Counted from the stretch's first letter, positions 25,757 to 34,995 are shown. The stretch is 64,000 nucleotides of DNA from VXYL01 sp965243095 (GCA_965243095.1 OZ251530.1:1860001-1924000), one strand, 5' to 3'. The notes: a model not told the origin generated them from the letters alone. Numbers and translations are program-made.

Positions 25757-26233
25757 ATGGGCTTCGCCCTTTCCACCATGCAGCTCACCAGCCCGGCGTT
25801 CGCCGCCGGCGGGGCCATCCCGGCCAAACACACCGGCGAGGGCGAAGACGTCTCGCCGGCGCTGGTTTGGGGAGGCGTTCCGCCGAGCACCAAATCCTAC
25901 GCCGTCATCTGCCACGACCCGGACGCGCCGTTGGTCACCCCCGGGCGCTACGGCTACGTCCATTGGGTGCTCTACAACATCCCGTCGTCCGCCACCGGCT
26001 TGGCCGAGGCCACCGCCGAACACACCCAAGGCGTGAGCGACTTCGGCAAGCCCGGCTACGGCGGTCCGATGCCGCCCGAAGGCCACGGTGTCCACCACTA
26101 CTTCTTCTGGTTGCTGGCGCTTGACGCCGAGTTGCGCTTGGAACCCGGCCTCGACATGTGGGATCTGCTGGCCAAGGTGGAAGCGCACACCGTGGCCATG
26201 AACCGCTTGGTGGGCACTTACCAGCGCGGATGA
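25757..26233 (+). CDS. YbhB/YbcL family PEBP-like protein
   Basis: A 158-residue phosphatidylethanolamine-binding-protein (Raf kinase inhibitor-like) family member. The ligand-binding signature HDPDAP lies near residue 54, followed by GYVHWVLYNIP and the second motif GHGVHHYFFWLLALD. No signal peptide is evident, so it is probably cytoplasmic. Bacterial PEBP proteins have no well-defined function. The gene stands alone, divergent from the polyG gene and convergent with the ZIP transporter. Confidence 0.93.
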   Translation: MGFALSTMQLTSPAFAAGGAIPAKHTGEGEDVSPALVWGGVPPSTKSYAVICHDPDAPLVTPGRYGYVHWVLYNIPSSATGLAEATAEHTQGVSDFGKPGYGGPMPPEGHGVHHYFFWLLALDAELRLEPGLDMWDLLAKVEAHTVAMNRLVGTYQRG

Positions 26234-26268
26234 CGCCCCGGCGGGCGCTGGCCGCGCGTGCGCCGCGG

Positions 26269-27072
26269 CTAGCCGCCGTGCATGGCGGCGGATTCCAACG
26301 CATGCGTGGCGTAGGCCAAGGCGATTCCGACGAGGAAGGCCAGCGCGAGTTTGCCGCGGTCGTGGCTGTGGAAGTGGATTTCCGGCAGCAAGTCGCTGAG
26401 CGCGACGCACAGGAACGCGCCGGCCGAAAACGCCAATGCGCGGCCCAACACCGCGTCCTGGGCGCCCGCCAGCAAACCCGTTCCCCAGAACGTGAGCAAG
26501 ACAGCAATCGGGCAAACCAGCGCGAAGCCGAGGTTCACCCGCCGCCGTATGGCCGCAGCGAATCCGGCGGCCTGCATCACGCCAGTGATCGACAAGGCAT
26601 CCAACGGCTTGTGCAGCAGGATGGCGAAGAACACGCCGGCGCCGATCAACCCGCCATGCTCGCCGCCGATGCGGATGCTGGCGCCCAAGGCGACGCCTTC
26701 CACCAGAGAATGCAGGCACATGCCCACGGTGATGCCGAGCCAGCCGAGCGAAGGGGCGCTCGGCTGGCCATGGTCGCCGCTGAAGTCGTGGTGGTGGAAC
26801 GGCAGCACGCGCAACAGCAGCACCATGAAGATCATGCCCAGCACAACCCACCAGACCGCGCTTTCCACCGCCTGCGCGCCGCCGATGTGCGCCACGGCGT
26901 GCGGCACAAGGTGGTACAAGGCCACGCCAAGCAACAAACCCGCCACCAAGCTCATCGACAAGTGCGTGCGGGTGTGCGTCATGCGCACGATCGAGGGCAG
27001 CAAACCACCGAACAGCGACGCCAAGAAGATGGCGGCAATGTAGCCGGCGAGCAGCAGCAAATTCGTCTCCAT
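26269..27072 (-). CDS. ZIP family divalent metal transporter
   Basis: A 267-residue membrane protein with about eight helices. The ZIP metal path is visible: HLVPHAVAHIGG in the second helix region, HSLVEGVALGASI (helix IV) and HKPLDALSITGVMQAAG (helix V), each with conserved His and acidic or polar residues. It likely imports Zn(II) or another divalent cation. Single-gene unit; a mobile palindromic element lies directly upstream (27111-27254) and may affect its expression. Confidence 0.92.
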   Translation of the reverse strand: METNLLLLAGYIAAIFLASLFGGLLPSIVRMTHTRTHLSMSLVAGLLLGVALYHLVPHAVAHIGGAQAVESAVWWVVLGMIFMVLLLRVLPFHHHDFSGDHGQPSAPSLGWLGITVGMCLHSLVEGVALGASIRIGGEHGGLIGAGVFFAILLHKPLDALSITGVMQAAGFAAAIRRRVNLGFALVCPIAVLLTFWGTGLLAGAQDAVLGRALAFSAGAFLCVALSDLLPEIHFHSHDRGKLALAFLVGIALAYATHALESAAMHGG

Positions 27073-27110
27073 CCGGTCATGCTAACCGCAACGAGGGTGC
27101 GCAACCGCGG

Positions 27111-27254
27111 CCCCAGAGTTCCGGGTGTACGACAGATCTTTGGTGACGGGTGCTGGGAGCGCGGGCGTCTCGCCCGCATGCAGGCGGAACGCCTGCGTTT
27201 CCCGGCTTGGCGCCGACATCCTTACCAAAGATCTGTCGTACACCCCAGAGTTCC
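27111..27254. mobile_element. MITE-like element with 20 bp terminal inverted repeats
   Basis: Perfect 20 bp inverted repeats at 27125-27144 and 27224-27243 (GTGTACGACAGATCTTTGGT and its complement) enclose about 80 bp that contain a GC-rich palindromic core also found near 40547 and 45917. The 12 bp sequence CCCCAGAGTTCC occurs on both sides (27111-27122 and 27243-27254), consistent with a target-site duplication. No transposase is encoded. Confidence 0.7.
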
Positions 27255-27267
27255 CACACGCCTACGG

Positions 27268-28053
27268 GTGGCGCTTTGCTTGGCCTTGTTGGGTTGCTTG
27301 GCTGCCTTTGGTAGGGCGGCCGCGGATGCTCCCGGCACGGCGTCCGCCGACCCTGCGCCAACGCTGAGAGCCGTCGTGCATCGGACGTTCCCGCACGATC
27401 CCACGGCGTTCACCCAAGGCCTGCTTTGGCGCGACGGCAAACTCTACGAGAGCACCGGCAGGCGTGGTCATTCGGAACTGCGGCGCATCGATCCCGCCAG
27501 CGGCGCGGTGGAGCAGCGCGCGCCCATCGGCGTGTTCTTCTTCGGCGAGGGGTTGGCGGACGCCGGCGATCGGCTGGCGATGCTCACCTGGAAGGCGGGG
27601 CGTGTGTTCTTCTTCGACCCCGCGAGCTTCGCCCGCCTGGCCACCCAACGCTACCGCGGCGAAGGCTGGGGCTTGTGCCATGACGGCGAGCGCTTCGCCA
27701 TGAGCAACGGCTCGCACACCCTCACCTTCCGCAGCACCGATTCTTTCGCGGTGCGCGGCCAGGTGGCGGTGTTGTTGAACGGCCAGCCGCTTTCCGGCCT
27801 GAACGAACTGGAATGTGTGGCGGACGCGGTGTACGCCAACGTCTTCGGCGAGGACTTTCTGGTGCGCATCCACGCTGCCAGCGGGCGGGTGACGCATCGA
27901 CTGGACGCATCCGGCCTGCTCGACGCGGAAGCCGCACGCAACGCGGACGTGCTGAACGGCATCGCCTACAACCCCAACACAAAGCGGTTCTACCTCACCG
28001 GCAAGCTGTGGCCGCTGCTGTTCGAGGTGACCTTCGAACCAACGCCGGACTGA
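27268..28053 (+). CDS. Glutaminyl-peptide cyclotransferase (glutamine cyclotransferase)
   Basis: A 261-residue protein starting at GTG 27268 with a signal peptide (MALCLALLGCLAAFGRAAA), so secreted or periplasmic. The five-bladed propeller family motifs are present: FTQGLLWRDGKLYESTGRRG near the start, NELECVADAVYANVF in the centre and LNGIAYNPNTKRFYLTGKLW near the end. The enzyme converts N-terminal glutamine to pyroglutamate on peptides. The open frame extends far upstream, but that part is antisense to the ZIP gene and not credible. Confidence 0.92.
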   Translation: MALCLALLGCLAAFGRAAADAPGTASADPAPTLRAVVHRTFPHDPTAFTQGLLWRDGKLYESTGRRGHSELRRIDPASGAVEQRAPIGVFFFGEGLADAGDRLAMLTWKAGRVFFFDPASFARLATQRYRGEGWGLCHDGERFAMSNGSHTLTFRSTDSFAVRGQVAVLLNGQPLSGLNELECVADAVYANVFGEDFLVRIHAASGRVTHRLDASGLLDAEAARNADVLNGIAYNPNTKRFYLTGKLWPLLFEVTFEPTPD

Positions 28054-28168
28054 GGCGTCGCGCTTGAGCGCGCCCGTCGTTGGCGCATGATGCGCTGCGT
28101 TCGGTATCGTCAAGGAAGGCCGCATGACGAAGGACTACGCTCCGAAATCCACCAAACGCCGGCCGTGC

Positions 28169-28340
28169 GGCTCTTTCTTGCGAGGGGTTGCCCCCTCGCG
28201 CACCCCGGCTGAAGGCTCTTTCTTGCGAGGGGTTGCCCCTCGCGCACCCCGGCTGAAGGCTCTTTCTTGCGAGGGGTTGCCCCCTCGCGCACCCCGGCTG
28301 AAGGCTCTTTCATGCGCGGGGTGTCCCTCTCGCGCTCCGC
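28169..28340. repeat. Tandem 44-45 bp repeats with hairpin potential
   Basis: Three near-identical units (28169-28213, 28214-28257, 28258-28302) and a diverged partial fourth (28303-28340). Each unit contains GCGAGGGG, a short TTGC loop and CCCCTCGC, a strong hairpin. The fourth copy overlaps the last codons of the MFS gene, which ends at 28310; the hairpins therefore stack just beyond its stop and could end its transcript or stabilise its 3' end. Confidence 0.85.
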
Positions 28341-29596
28341 CGCAGCGGTTCCGGCACCCAGCGCACCAGCAGCACCAGTGCTGCGCTCTGCAGCGCGATG
28401 GTGAGGGCGAACAACGCCACATGCCCAGTGAAGTACACGATGGCGCCGCCAAGGAACGGCCCCACCGCGCCCACCAGGTTCACCGCCGCGCCGGACGCCG
28501 CCAAGCGGATGGGGATGTCGCGCAGCTGGCCGAGCAGCATCACCATGTTCTGCCCCGCCTGGTTGAAGCCGCCGGACGCCAAGCCCACCAGCACGAAGAA
28601 CGCCACGGCGCCGGTTTCGCTCTGCACCGTGAGCAGTTGCACATGCGACGCCATCCAACAGAACAGCGTCGCCACCATCACCAGCTTGTGCCCGCGCCAG
28701 TCCGCCAGCAGCCCCCACACCAGCACCGCCAAGCTGGAGGTGGCCATCCACACGGCGGTGAACAGCCCCAGCGCCGCGCCGTCCAGCTCGATGCGCGTGC
28801 CCAGAAAGAGGATGTAGAACGGCAACGCCATGCGCCCGCACGAGCCCAGCGCCCGCGCCGCGAAGAAGCGCCGGAATACCGGCTGGTCGCGCAGGATGGG
28901 GCCGACGGCGCGGAACGTCTCGCGGATGGACTCCCGCCCGCGCACGCTCTCGGCGCGCGGCTCCCACGTCAGCGCCAGCGCGAACCAGCCCAGCGCGGCG
29001 ATGCCGAAGGCGAGCAGGAACGTCGCCGCGTAGCCGTTGCCGAACACGTTGGCGTCGACGAGATACACGCCCGCCGCGTAGGAGAGCGCGGCGCTCGAAA
29101 GCCCGGCCAGAAAGTTGCGCACGCCGTCCACCGAGCCGCGCCGATGCGGCGGAATCACCTTGGCGCGCAGCGAGTTCATCGTCACCTGCGCGATGCCTTG
29201 GAACAAGCCCATGAGCGCAAGAAACAGCACCACCGCGTACACCGCCGCGCCGGCACCCAGCAGCAGGCCGGCCAGCGCCAGGCCCAGCACCTGCACGCGC
29301 ATCAGCCCGCTCGCCGCCAACGTGATGCCGAGGATCTTCTTGCGATGGCCGATGCGCGAGGCGCCGATCACCGGCGTCACCACGGTGCCGAGCGCCTGCA
29401 GCGAACGCGCCAACCCCACCACGAAGTCCGACCCGGAGAGCGCGAACAGGTACGCCGGCAGAAACGTCGGTGCCGCCACCAAGCGGAAGCCCGTCTGGCC
29501 AAGCAGCCCGTGCGCCCACTGCACCGCCACGTTGCGCGGCAGCGCCGTGGCCACGCTGGTATTGCTTGGTGCCTTGATCGTTCGCTCCGGAGCCAA
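28310..29596 (-). CDS. MFS transporter
   Basis: A 428-residue major facilitator superfamily protein with twelve predicted helices in two halves, the MFS loop 2-3 region (SRIGHRKKILGITL) and the equivalent in the second half (LADWRGHKLVMVA). The first start available is TTG 29596; a later start is possible because the first ~20 residues are polar. Substrate cannot be inferred. The last codons fall in the fourth tandem-repeat unit, so the C-terminus may have been altered by repeat expansion. Confidence 0.85.
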   Translation of the reverse strand: MAPERTIKAPSNTSVATALPRNVAVQWAHGLLGQTGFRLVAAPTFLPAYLFALSGSDFVVGLARSLQALGTVVTPVIGASRIGHRKKILGITLAASGLMRVQVLGLALAGLLLGAGAAVYAVVLFLALMGLFQGIAQVTMNSLRAKVIPPHRRGSVDGVRNFLAGLSSAALSYAAGVYLVDANVFGNGYAATFLLAFGIAALGWFALALTWEPRAESVRGRESIRETFRAVGPILRDQPVFRRFFAARALGSCGRMALPFYILFLGTRIELDGAALGLFTAVWMATSSLAVLVWGLLADWRGHKLVMVATLFCWMASHVQLLTVQSETGAVAFFVLVGLASGGFNQAGQNMVMLLGQLRDIPIRLAASGAAVNLVGAVGPFLGGAIVYFTGHVALFALTIALQSAALVLLVRWVPEPLRRSARGTPRA

Positions 29597-29831
29597 CCTG
29601 CCCGAGCGTAAGCTTACCTAGAGCCCAAGGTGGAACGCGTGGCCACGATTGCCTCCGAACATGATCTTTCTCGCGGCGGGCCCGTCGGCATTTTATGAAG
29701 CTTGAAGGAGTCCAGAAGCGAGCGCCGATTGACAATACCGGTTGGTATGTGGCGAATGCCCGAGCGGGGCTTGGAGATACGGTGACGCCAAGCATCCCTC
29801 GCCACTAGGAGACAACCGTGCGCTTTGCCCG

Positions 29832-31031
29832 TCACCCCTTGACGCAGAGGAGTGCCTTGAGCGTGCGGATGGGCTTTGTGAGGTCCGATTGGAACGCCAT
29901 CACCTCGTCGAGATCTTTGTAGGCTGCCGGTAGTTCGTCGCGGATGGCGGCGTCCTTTCGGCATTCCACGCCTTGCGTCTGCGCTGCCACGTCCTCGGCG
30001 CTGAACATCTTGCGGGCGGCGCTGCGGGACATGCGCCGGCCGGCGCCGTGCGACGAGGAGAAGTGGGACTTGGGGTTGCCGAGACCTTCCACGATGTAGG
30101 ACTTCGTCCCCATGCTGCCGGGCACGATGCCGAGCTGCCCGCGGCGAGCGCTGATGGCGCCTTTGCGGGTTAGCAAGGAGTGCGCTTGATGCCAAGGCGC
30201 GTCGTCCGGGAGCGGGTTGCCGGCCGCGTCCCGCGGCTCCACGTAGTTGTGGTGGCATTCCACGGCTTCGGCGTCCGTCTCGAACGCGGGCAGTTCCTCG
30301 CGCAATGCTTGAAGCACGAGCTCCATCATGCAGCGCCGGTTGGCTTGGGCGAAATCCTGCGCCCAGCCGACAGCGCGGCAGTACTCCAAGAAAGAGGGCG
30401 TGCCTTCCCGCAAATACGCCAAATCCGCATCCTCCAAATGTACGGAGTACCGCTCCATTTCTTGCCGCGCTTCGGCGATGAAGCGGGTTCCGAGCGTGTT
30501 GCCCGGCCCCCGGCTGCCGCTGTGCAGCATGGCCCAAATGCGCCCTTCGTCGTCGGCGCAAACCTCGATGAAGTGGTTGCCGCCGCCAAGCGTTCCCATC
30601 TGCAGCCGCCAGCGCGCCGGCAGCGTTCCCTCGAACTCCGCCGCCCGCCGCTCGAACTTCGCCACGCCCGGCACCGAGCGGTACACCTTCTCGTCCGAGC
30701 GCTTGGCTTGGCCGACGGGCACGGCCTTTTCGATGGCGCTGCGCGCGCCCGACAGGGAATCCGGCAGATCCGATTCCGCCAACGAGGTTCGCACCGCCAT
30801 CATGCCGCAGCCGATGTCCACGCCCACCGCCGCAGGCACGATGGCGCCCCGCGTTGGGATGACCGTGCCAACCGTGGCGCCCTTGCCGTAGTGCGCGTCC
30901 GGCATGACGGCCACATGCCCGTCGATGAAGCCGAGCTTGGCGGTGCGGGCGACCTGTTCGCGGGTTGCGCCGACGATGGCATCGGACCAAATGAGGGCCT
31001 TGCCGCCGCCGATGCTGTCCTTGATGGGCAT
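29832..31031 (-). CDS. rtcB: RtcB-type RNA ligase
   Basis: A 399-residue protein from the ATG at 31031 with a GGGAG ribosome site. Metal and GMP-binding motifs of RtcB are visible: DAHYGKGATVGTV, GVDIGCGMM (Mn-binding Cys), GGGNHFIEV, ECHHNYVEP and GAGRRMSRSAA with the His that becomes guanylylated. RtcB joins 2',3'-cyclic phosphate and 5'-OH RNA ends in RNA repair. No RtcA, archease or RtcR regulator is nearby. The related RtcB2/PrfH grouping cannot be excluded, but no prfH gene is present. Confidence 0.95.
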   Translation of the reverse strand: MPIKDSIGGGKALIWSDAIVGATREQVARTAKLGFIDGHVAVMPDAHYGKGATVGTVIPTRGAIVPAAVGVDIGCGMMAVRTSLAESDLPDSLSGARSAIEKAVPVGQAKRSDEKVYRSVPGVAKFERRAAEFEGTLPARWRLQMGTLGGGNHFIEVCADDEGRIWAMLHSGSRGPGNTLGTRFIAEARQEMERYSVHLEDADLAYLREGTPSFLEYCRAVGWAQDFAQANRRCMMELVLQALREELPAFETDAEAVECHHNYVEPRDAAGNPLPDDAPWHQAHSLLTRKGAISARRGQLGIVPGSMGTKSYIVEGLGNPKSHFSSSHGAGRRMSRSAARKMFSAEDVAAQTQGVECRKDAAIRDELPAAYKDLDEVMAFQSDLTKPIRTLKALLCVKG

Positions 31032-31159
31032 TGCGAACTCCCGTGGGGAAGGGGAGTCTACCAGCCGCGTGTTTGCGGACATCGCACTTGCCACGCACAA
31101 TGGCACTGGCAACGCACCGGGGTTGGCCGGGGCGACCTCGCGGGAGACGGGCTACTTGG

Positions 31160-31768
31160 ATGGACGAGAACGCCACCAAAATCGCCGAGTTGGAACAACG
31201 CATCGGCGGTTTGATTGAGGAACTGCGAACGCTGCGAAAAGCGAGCGTCGGCCAGCCGGTGCCGAACTACCCGCTCGCCACCACCGCCGGCGAGACGACG
31301 CTCCGTGACCTGTTCGGCCCAAACGACAAACTGCTGGTAATCCACAACATGGGCCAAGGTTGCCGCTATTGCACAGTGTGGGCGGACGGCTTCAACGGCC
31401 TGCTGCCACACTTGGAAGACGCGCTGGCGGTGGTGCTGGTCTCCAAGGACCCGCCCCCGGCGCAACGCGCCTTCGCCAATTCCCGCGGCTGGCGCTTCCG
31501 CATGGCGTCCCACGGCGGCGCCGCCTACATCCGCGAGCAGTGCGTCTGGCACGAACCCGAAAGAGACGCCGGCGCGGTGCTGTACGAACGCGACGGCGAC
31601 GCCATCGCACGCAAGAACGCCTGCATGTTCGGCCCCGACGACATCTACTGCGCCTTGTGGCCGCCCCTCGGCATGGCCGGCTTAGATGGTGGCGAATGGA
31701 CCCCGCAGTTCCGCTATTGGACACGGCCAAAGAAGCTGGACGACGGCGGGGCGAACTTGCGGGGCTGA
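31160..31768 (+). CDS. DUF899 thioredoxin-like protein, copy 1
   Basis: A 202-residue protein beginning MDENATKIAELEQRIGGLI, with a short N-terminal coiled segment and a thioredoxin-like domain: KLLVIHNMGQGCRYCTVW contains a Cys-x-x-Cys pair, followed by GFNGLLPHLED. DUF899 proteins are peroxiredoxin-like but their reaction is not established. The gene is one of a tandem pair with the next, the two proteins being close to 90% identical over most of their length. Confidence 0.88.
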   Translation: MDENATKIAELEQRIGGLIEELRTLRKASVGQPVPNYPLATTAGETTLRDLFGPNDKLLVIHNMGQGCRYCTVWADGFNGLLPHLEDALAVVLVSKDPPPAQRAFANSRGWRFRMASHGGAAYIREQCVWHEPERDAGAVLYERDGDAIARKNACMFGPDDIYCALWPPLGMAGLDGGEWTPQFRYWTRPKKLDDGGANLRG

Positions 31769-31863
31769 GGCGAATCGCAGCGGGACGGCGTCGCGGACGC
31801 GGCGCTTGCGGTGCGACAGGCCGGTCATTCACAATGGCCAGTACGACGAAGGAGCCTACTGGC

Positions 31864-32472
31864 ATGGATGAGAACGCCACCAAGATCGCCGAGTTGGAGC
31901 AGCGCATCGGCGGTTTGATCGATGAGCTGCGGACGTTGCGAAAGGCCAGCGCCGGCCAACCGGTGCCCAACTACCCGCTCGCCACCACCGACGGCGAAAC
32001 CACGTTGCGCGATCTGTTCGGCCCGCACGAGAAGCTGCTGGTGATCCACAACATGGGCCAAGGCTGCCGCTACTGCACCTTGTGGGCGGACGGCTTCAAC
32101 GGCCTCCTGCCACACTTGGAAGACGCCTTGGCGGTGGCGCTCGTTTCCAAAGACCCGCCGCCGGTGCAACGCGCCTTCGCCAACTCCCGCGGTTGGCGCT
32201 TCCGCATGGCATCCCACGGCGGCGGCGCCTACATCCAAGAACAGGGCGTGTTCGGCGAGGCGGAGAACTACCCGGGGGCAGTAGTGTACGAACGCGACGG
32301 CGACGCCATCCTGCGCAAGAACGCCTGCGTGTTCGGCCCCGGGGATCTTTACTGCGCCGTATGGCCGTTCCTCGGCATGGCCGGCATCGATGGCGCGGAT
32401 TGGACGCCGCAGTTCGACTACTGGACGCGGCCGGAGAAGCTGGACGACGGCGGGGAAAACCTGCGGGATTAG
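31864..32472 (+). CDS. DUF899 thioredoxin-like protein, copy 2
   Basis: A 202-residue paralogue of the preceding gene, same length and same Cys-x-x-Cys motif (QGCRYCTLW). The start at ATG 31864 has AAGGAG ten bases upstream. Differences cluster around residues 131-150 (GVFGEAENYPGAVV versus CVWHEPERDAGAVL), suggesting substrate divergence after a recent tandem duplication. Confidence 0.88.
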   Translation: MDENATKIAELEQRIGGLIDELRTLRKASAGQPVPNYPLATTDGETTLRDLFGPHEKLLVIHNMGQGCRYCTLWADGFNGLLPHLEDALAVALVSKDPPPVQRAFANSRGWRFRMASHGGGAYIQEQGVFGEAENYPGAVVYERDGDAILRKNACVFGPGDLYCAVWPFLGMAGIDGADWTPQFDYWTRPEKLDDGGENLRD

Positions 32473-32618
32473 CAGCAGTTCGCTGGACGTTTCCGATGTT
32501 TGCGCCGTGAGTCGCTACCCGTCCCACAACCTGCTTAGCGGCACCGCCAACATTCGTTTATCGGCCACGGCACCTAGTGTGTACCGCCGTAGAGCAGGAT
32601 GCATTCGCGGAACCGATG

Positions 32619-32698
32619 GGTTGACAACGGGTGTGCGACGTATTCGTGCGTGGTTTTTCGATCGCGGCGTGCGCGGCCTTCCACACCCGTTGTCAACC
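32619..32698. terminator. Long inverted repeat followed by T-run
   Basis: A perfect 17 bp inverted repeat (GGTTGACAACGGGTGTG at 32619-32635, complement at 32682-32698) with a 46 bp loop, followed within a few bases by CTTTTT. It sits between the DUF899 pair and the convergent xylulokinase gene and could act as a terminator, or be a remnant of a palindromic mobile element; the long loop argues for the latter. The rest of 32473-32757 holds no gene. Confidence 0.5.
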
Positions 32699-32757
32699 CC
32701 CTTTTTACAGACCTTGTGCATTGTGCAAGCGCCGCGTTGCCCATCCTGCCCTCGTGT

Positions 32758-34257
32758 TCAACCGATGGGTTGGTGTTTCGGGCGGGGTGCGCCACCTTCC
32801 TGCACCTTGCGTATGGCGGGGAAACGCTCCCTCAAGTCTTGATAGAGGGCGCGGTAGGTGGCGAGGCGGCTTGTGGCGTGTTCGGTTTCCGCATCCGTCG
32901 CGGCCACGGTGGCCACCAGCGGCGCCGGCGGGCACATCTCGCGCAACTCGCCGCCGCGGTGGCCGAGCATCGCCAGCCTCGCCGCACCCACGGCGGGCCC
33001 CACCGCGGCATCTTGGCGATAGTGCAAAGGGCGGCCCAAGGCGGCGGCGAGGATGCGGCCCCAGAACGGACTGCGGGCGCCGCCGCCGATGACGCTTACG
33101 TCGCCGAGATTCGCGCCGGCTTCCAGCAATGCCTCTTGGCCGTCGGCGAGGGCGAACGCCACGCCTTCGAGCACGGCGCGCGCCAAGGCCGCGCGATCCA
33201 CGTCGTGGTGCAAGCCGACGAAGGCGCCTAGCGCGTTGGCGTCGTTGTGCGGGGTGCGTTCGCCGGCGAGGTAGGGCAGGAAGAACAGGGCGCCCGGCGC
33301 TGGGGCGTTGCGTTCCACCTCTTCGAGCAGCGCCGCCTCGGACGCTGCGCCCACCAGCCGCGTCACCCATTGCAGGGCGCTGGCGGCGGACAGGATGACG
33401 GACATCTGGTGCCACAACCCGGGCACCGCATGGCAAAAGGCATGGACGCCGCTTGCGGGGTTGGGGCGGTACTTGGCGTCCGGCACGAAATAGACGCCGG
33501 AGGTGCCCAGCGAAACGAAGCTCGAACCGGCCGCGACGGCGCCCACGCCCACCGCGCCGGCCGCTTGATCGCCGGCGCCGCCTACGACGGAGACCGTGTC
33601 CATGCCCCATCGTGCGGCGATTTGCGGGCGCAAGCGGCCGCTCACTTCGCAGCCTTCCACCAACCTTGACATATGCGTGATCGCGAGGCCGGTGGCTTGC
33701 AACATGGCCTCCGACCACTTGCGGGCGCCCACGTCCAGCCACAAAGTGCCGGACGCATCGGACAGGTCGCTGGCGCGTTCGCCGGTCAGGCGCAAGCGAA
33801 GGTAATCCTTGGGCAGCAGCACCGTCTTGGCGCGGGCGAACACGTCGGGTTCGTGGCGGCGCAGCCAGAGCAGCTTCGGCGCGGTGAAGCCGGGCATGGC
33901 GCAATTGCCGGTGATCTCCCGCACAGGAACCGACTCTTCCAACTCGGCACATTCCGCCTGCGAGCGGCCGTCGTTCCAGAGGATGGCCGGCCGCAGCACC
34001 TGTTCATGGGCATCGAGCAGCACCGCGCCGTGCATCTGCCCGGACAAGCCGATGGCGGCGACGCGGGGTGCGATGTCCGCCAGTTGCGCCATCACGGCGG
34101 AGACGGCGCGCCACCAGTCCTCGGGGTCTTGTTCGCTGTGTTTGGGCTTGGGGCGGCGAACGGCCAGCGGTGCGCTTGCCTCGCGGGCGACGGCACCGTC
34201 ATCGTCGATCACCACCGCCTTCACCGCGGAGGTGCCGAGATCAATGCCGAGATACAT
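32758..34257 (-). CDS. xylB: Xylulokinase
   Basis: A 499-residue FGGY-family sugar kinase: MYLGIDLGTSAVKAVVID (phosphate-1 loop), GLSGQMHGAVLLD (the QMHG signature of xylulokinases), AILWNDGRSQAE, FTAPKLLWLRRHEP, GGAGDQAAGAVG and the C-terminal IGGGARSPFWGRILA. It phosphorylates D-xylulose for entry to the pentose phosphate pathway. No xylose isomerase or transporter is adjacent, so it stands outside a typical xyl operon. Confidence 0.95.
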   Translation of the reverse strand: MYLGIDLGTSAVKAVVIDDDGAVAREASAPLAVRRPKPKHSEQDPEDWWRAVSAVMAQLADIAPRVAAIGLSGQMHGAVLLDAHEQVLRPAILWNDGRSQAECAELEESVPVREITGNCAMPGFTAPKLLWLRRHEPDVFARAKTVLLPKDYLRLRLTGERASDLSDASGTLWLDVGARKWSEAMLQATGLAITHMSRLVEGCEVSGRLRPQIAARWGMDTVSVVGGAGDQAAGAVGVGAVAAGSSFVSLGTSGVYFVPDAKYRPNPASGVHAFCHAVPGLWHQMSVILSAASALQWVTRLVGAASEAALLEEVERNAPAPGALFFLPYLAGERTPHNDANALGAFVGLHHDVDRAALARAVLEGVAFALADGQEALLEAGANLGDVSVIGGGARSPFWGRILAAALGRPLHYRQDAAVGPAVGAARLAMLGHRGGELREMCPPAPLVATVAATDAETEHATSRLATYRALYQDLRERFPAIRKVQEGGAPRPKHQPIG

Positions 34258-34296
34258 GGCTTCGGCGGCCGGCTTCGTCTCGGCCCGGAGGACCGC

Positions 34297-34995
34297 CTAC
34301 TCGGCCGCGTTCGCTCGGTTGCCCTGCGCCCGCGCCTTGGCCGCGGCGCGTTCCTGTTCGATGAGGTGGGTCGCCACCCGCAACATTCCGGCGGTGCCGC
34401 CTTGCATCCCGGCCTCCACCGTGTAGCGGCCGTTGATCACCAACGTCGGCGTGGCGTGAATGCGGTACATGCGGCTTTGACCATCCGCTTGGCGCACGCG
34501 GCTGCGCACGCCGAAGGAGTTGAACACGCGGTCGAAGTCCTCCTCGGACACCTTGGCCTCGCCCACGAACAGGCGGCGCAGGTACGCCGGGCGGCTCATC
34601 TCCCTATCCAAGCCGTGGTCGTGGATGGCGGTGAAGATGGGCATGTGAACCAGCGGCAGCACGTCCAGCGCCTCCGCGGTGAAATACGCCTGCGCGAACG
34701 CCATCATGGACGGGCTGCGCTCGCTGGTTAGCGGCAGGCGGCGGAAGTCCACGTCCTCCTCGCGCAAGGCCGGCCAAGTGTCCAGCACCGGTTCCAAGCG
34801 GTAGCAGTGAACGCAGCTGTAAAGGAACACCTCCACGACCTCAATGCGGCTCGGATCGGCGGTTTCCACGGGCACCGGCAGCCGCATGTAGTGAACGCCC
34901 TCGACGAACTCCTGCGCCGCGGCGTCTTCCGTCTGCGCCGCGGTGGAGATGCCGAGGCCCGCCAACGCGAGCGCGAAGATTCCACGAACGATCAT
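34297..34995 (-). CDS. dsbA: Thiol:disulfide interchange protein DsbA
   Basis: A 232-residue protein with a signal peptide (MIVRGIFALALAGLGISTAAQ) and a thioredoxin fold with a helical insertion. The active site is CVHC in FLYSCVHCYRLEPVL (usual enterobacterial form CPHC), and the cis-proline loop ATPTLVING is present. It introduces disulfides into periplasmic proteins. It lies directly downstream of cytochrome c4, as in Pseudomonas-type genomes. Confidence 0.93.
   Translation of the reverse strand: MIVRGIFALALAGLGISTAAQTEDAAAQEFVEGVHYMRLPVPVETADPSRIEVVEVFLYSCVHCYRLEPVLDTWPALREEDVDFRRLPLTSERSPSMMAFAQAYFTAEALDVLPLVHMPIFTAIHDHGLDREMSRPAYLRRLFVGEAKVSEEDFDRVFNSFGVRSRVRQADGQSRMYRIHATPTLVINGRYTVEAGMQGGTAGMLRVATHLIEQERAAAKARAQGNRANAAE

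Noticed and set aside
26158..27267. Upstream extension of the glutamine cyclotransferase frame
   Set aside because: It is antisense to the ZIP transporter; the signal peptide at GTG 27268 marks the real start.
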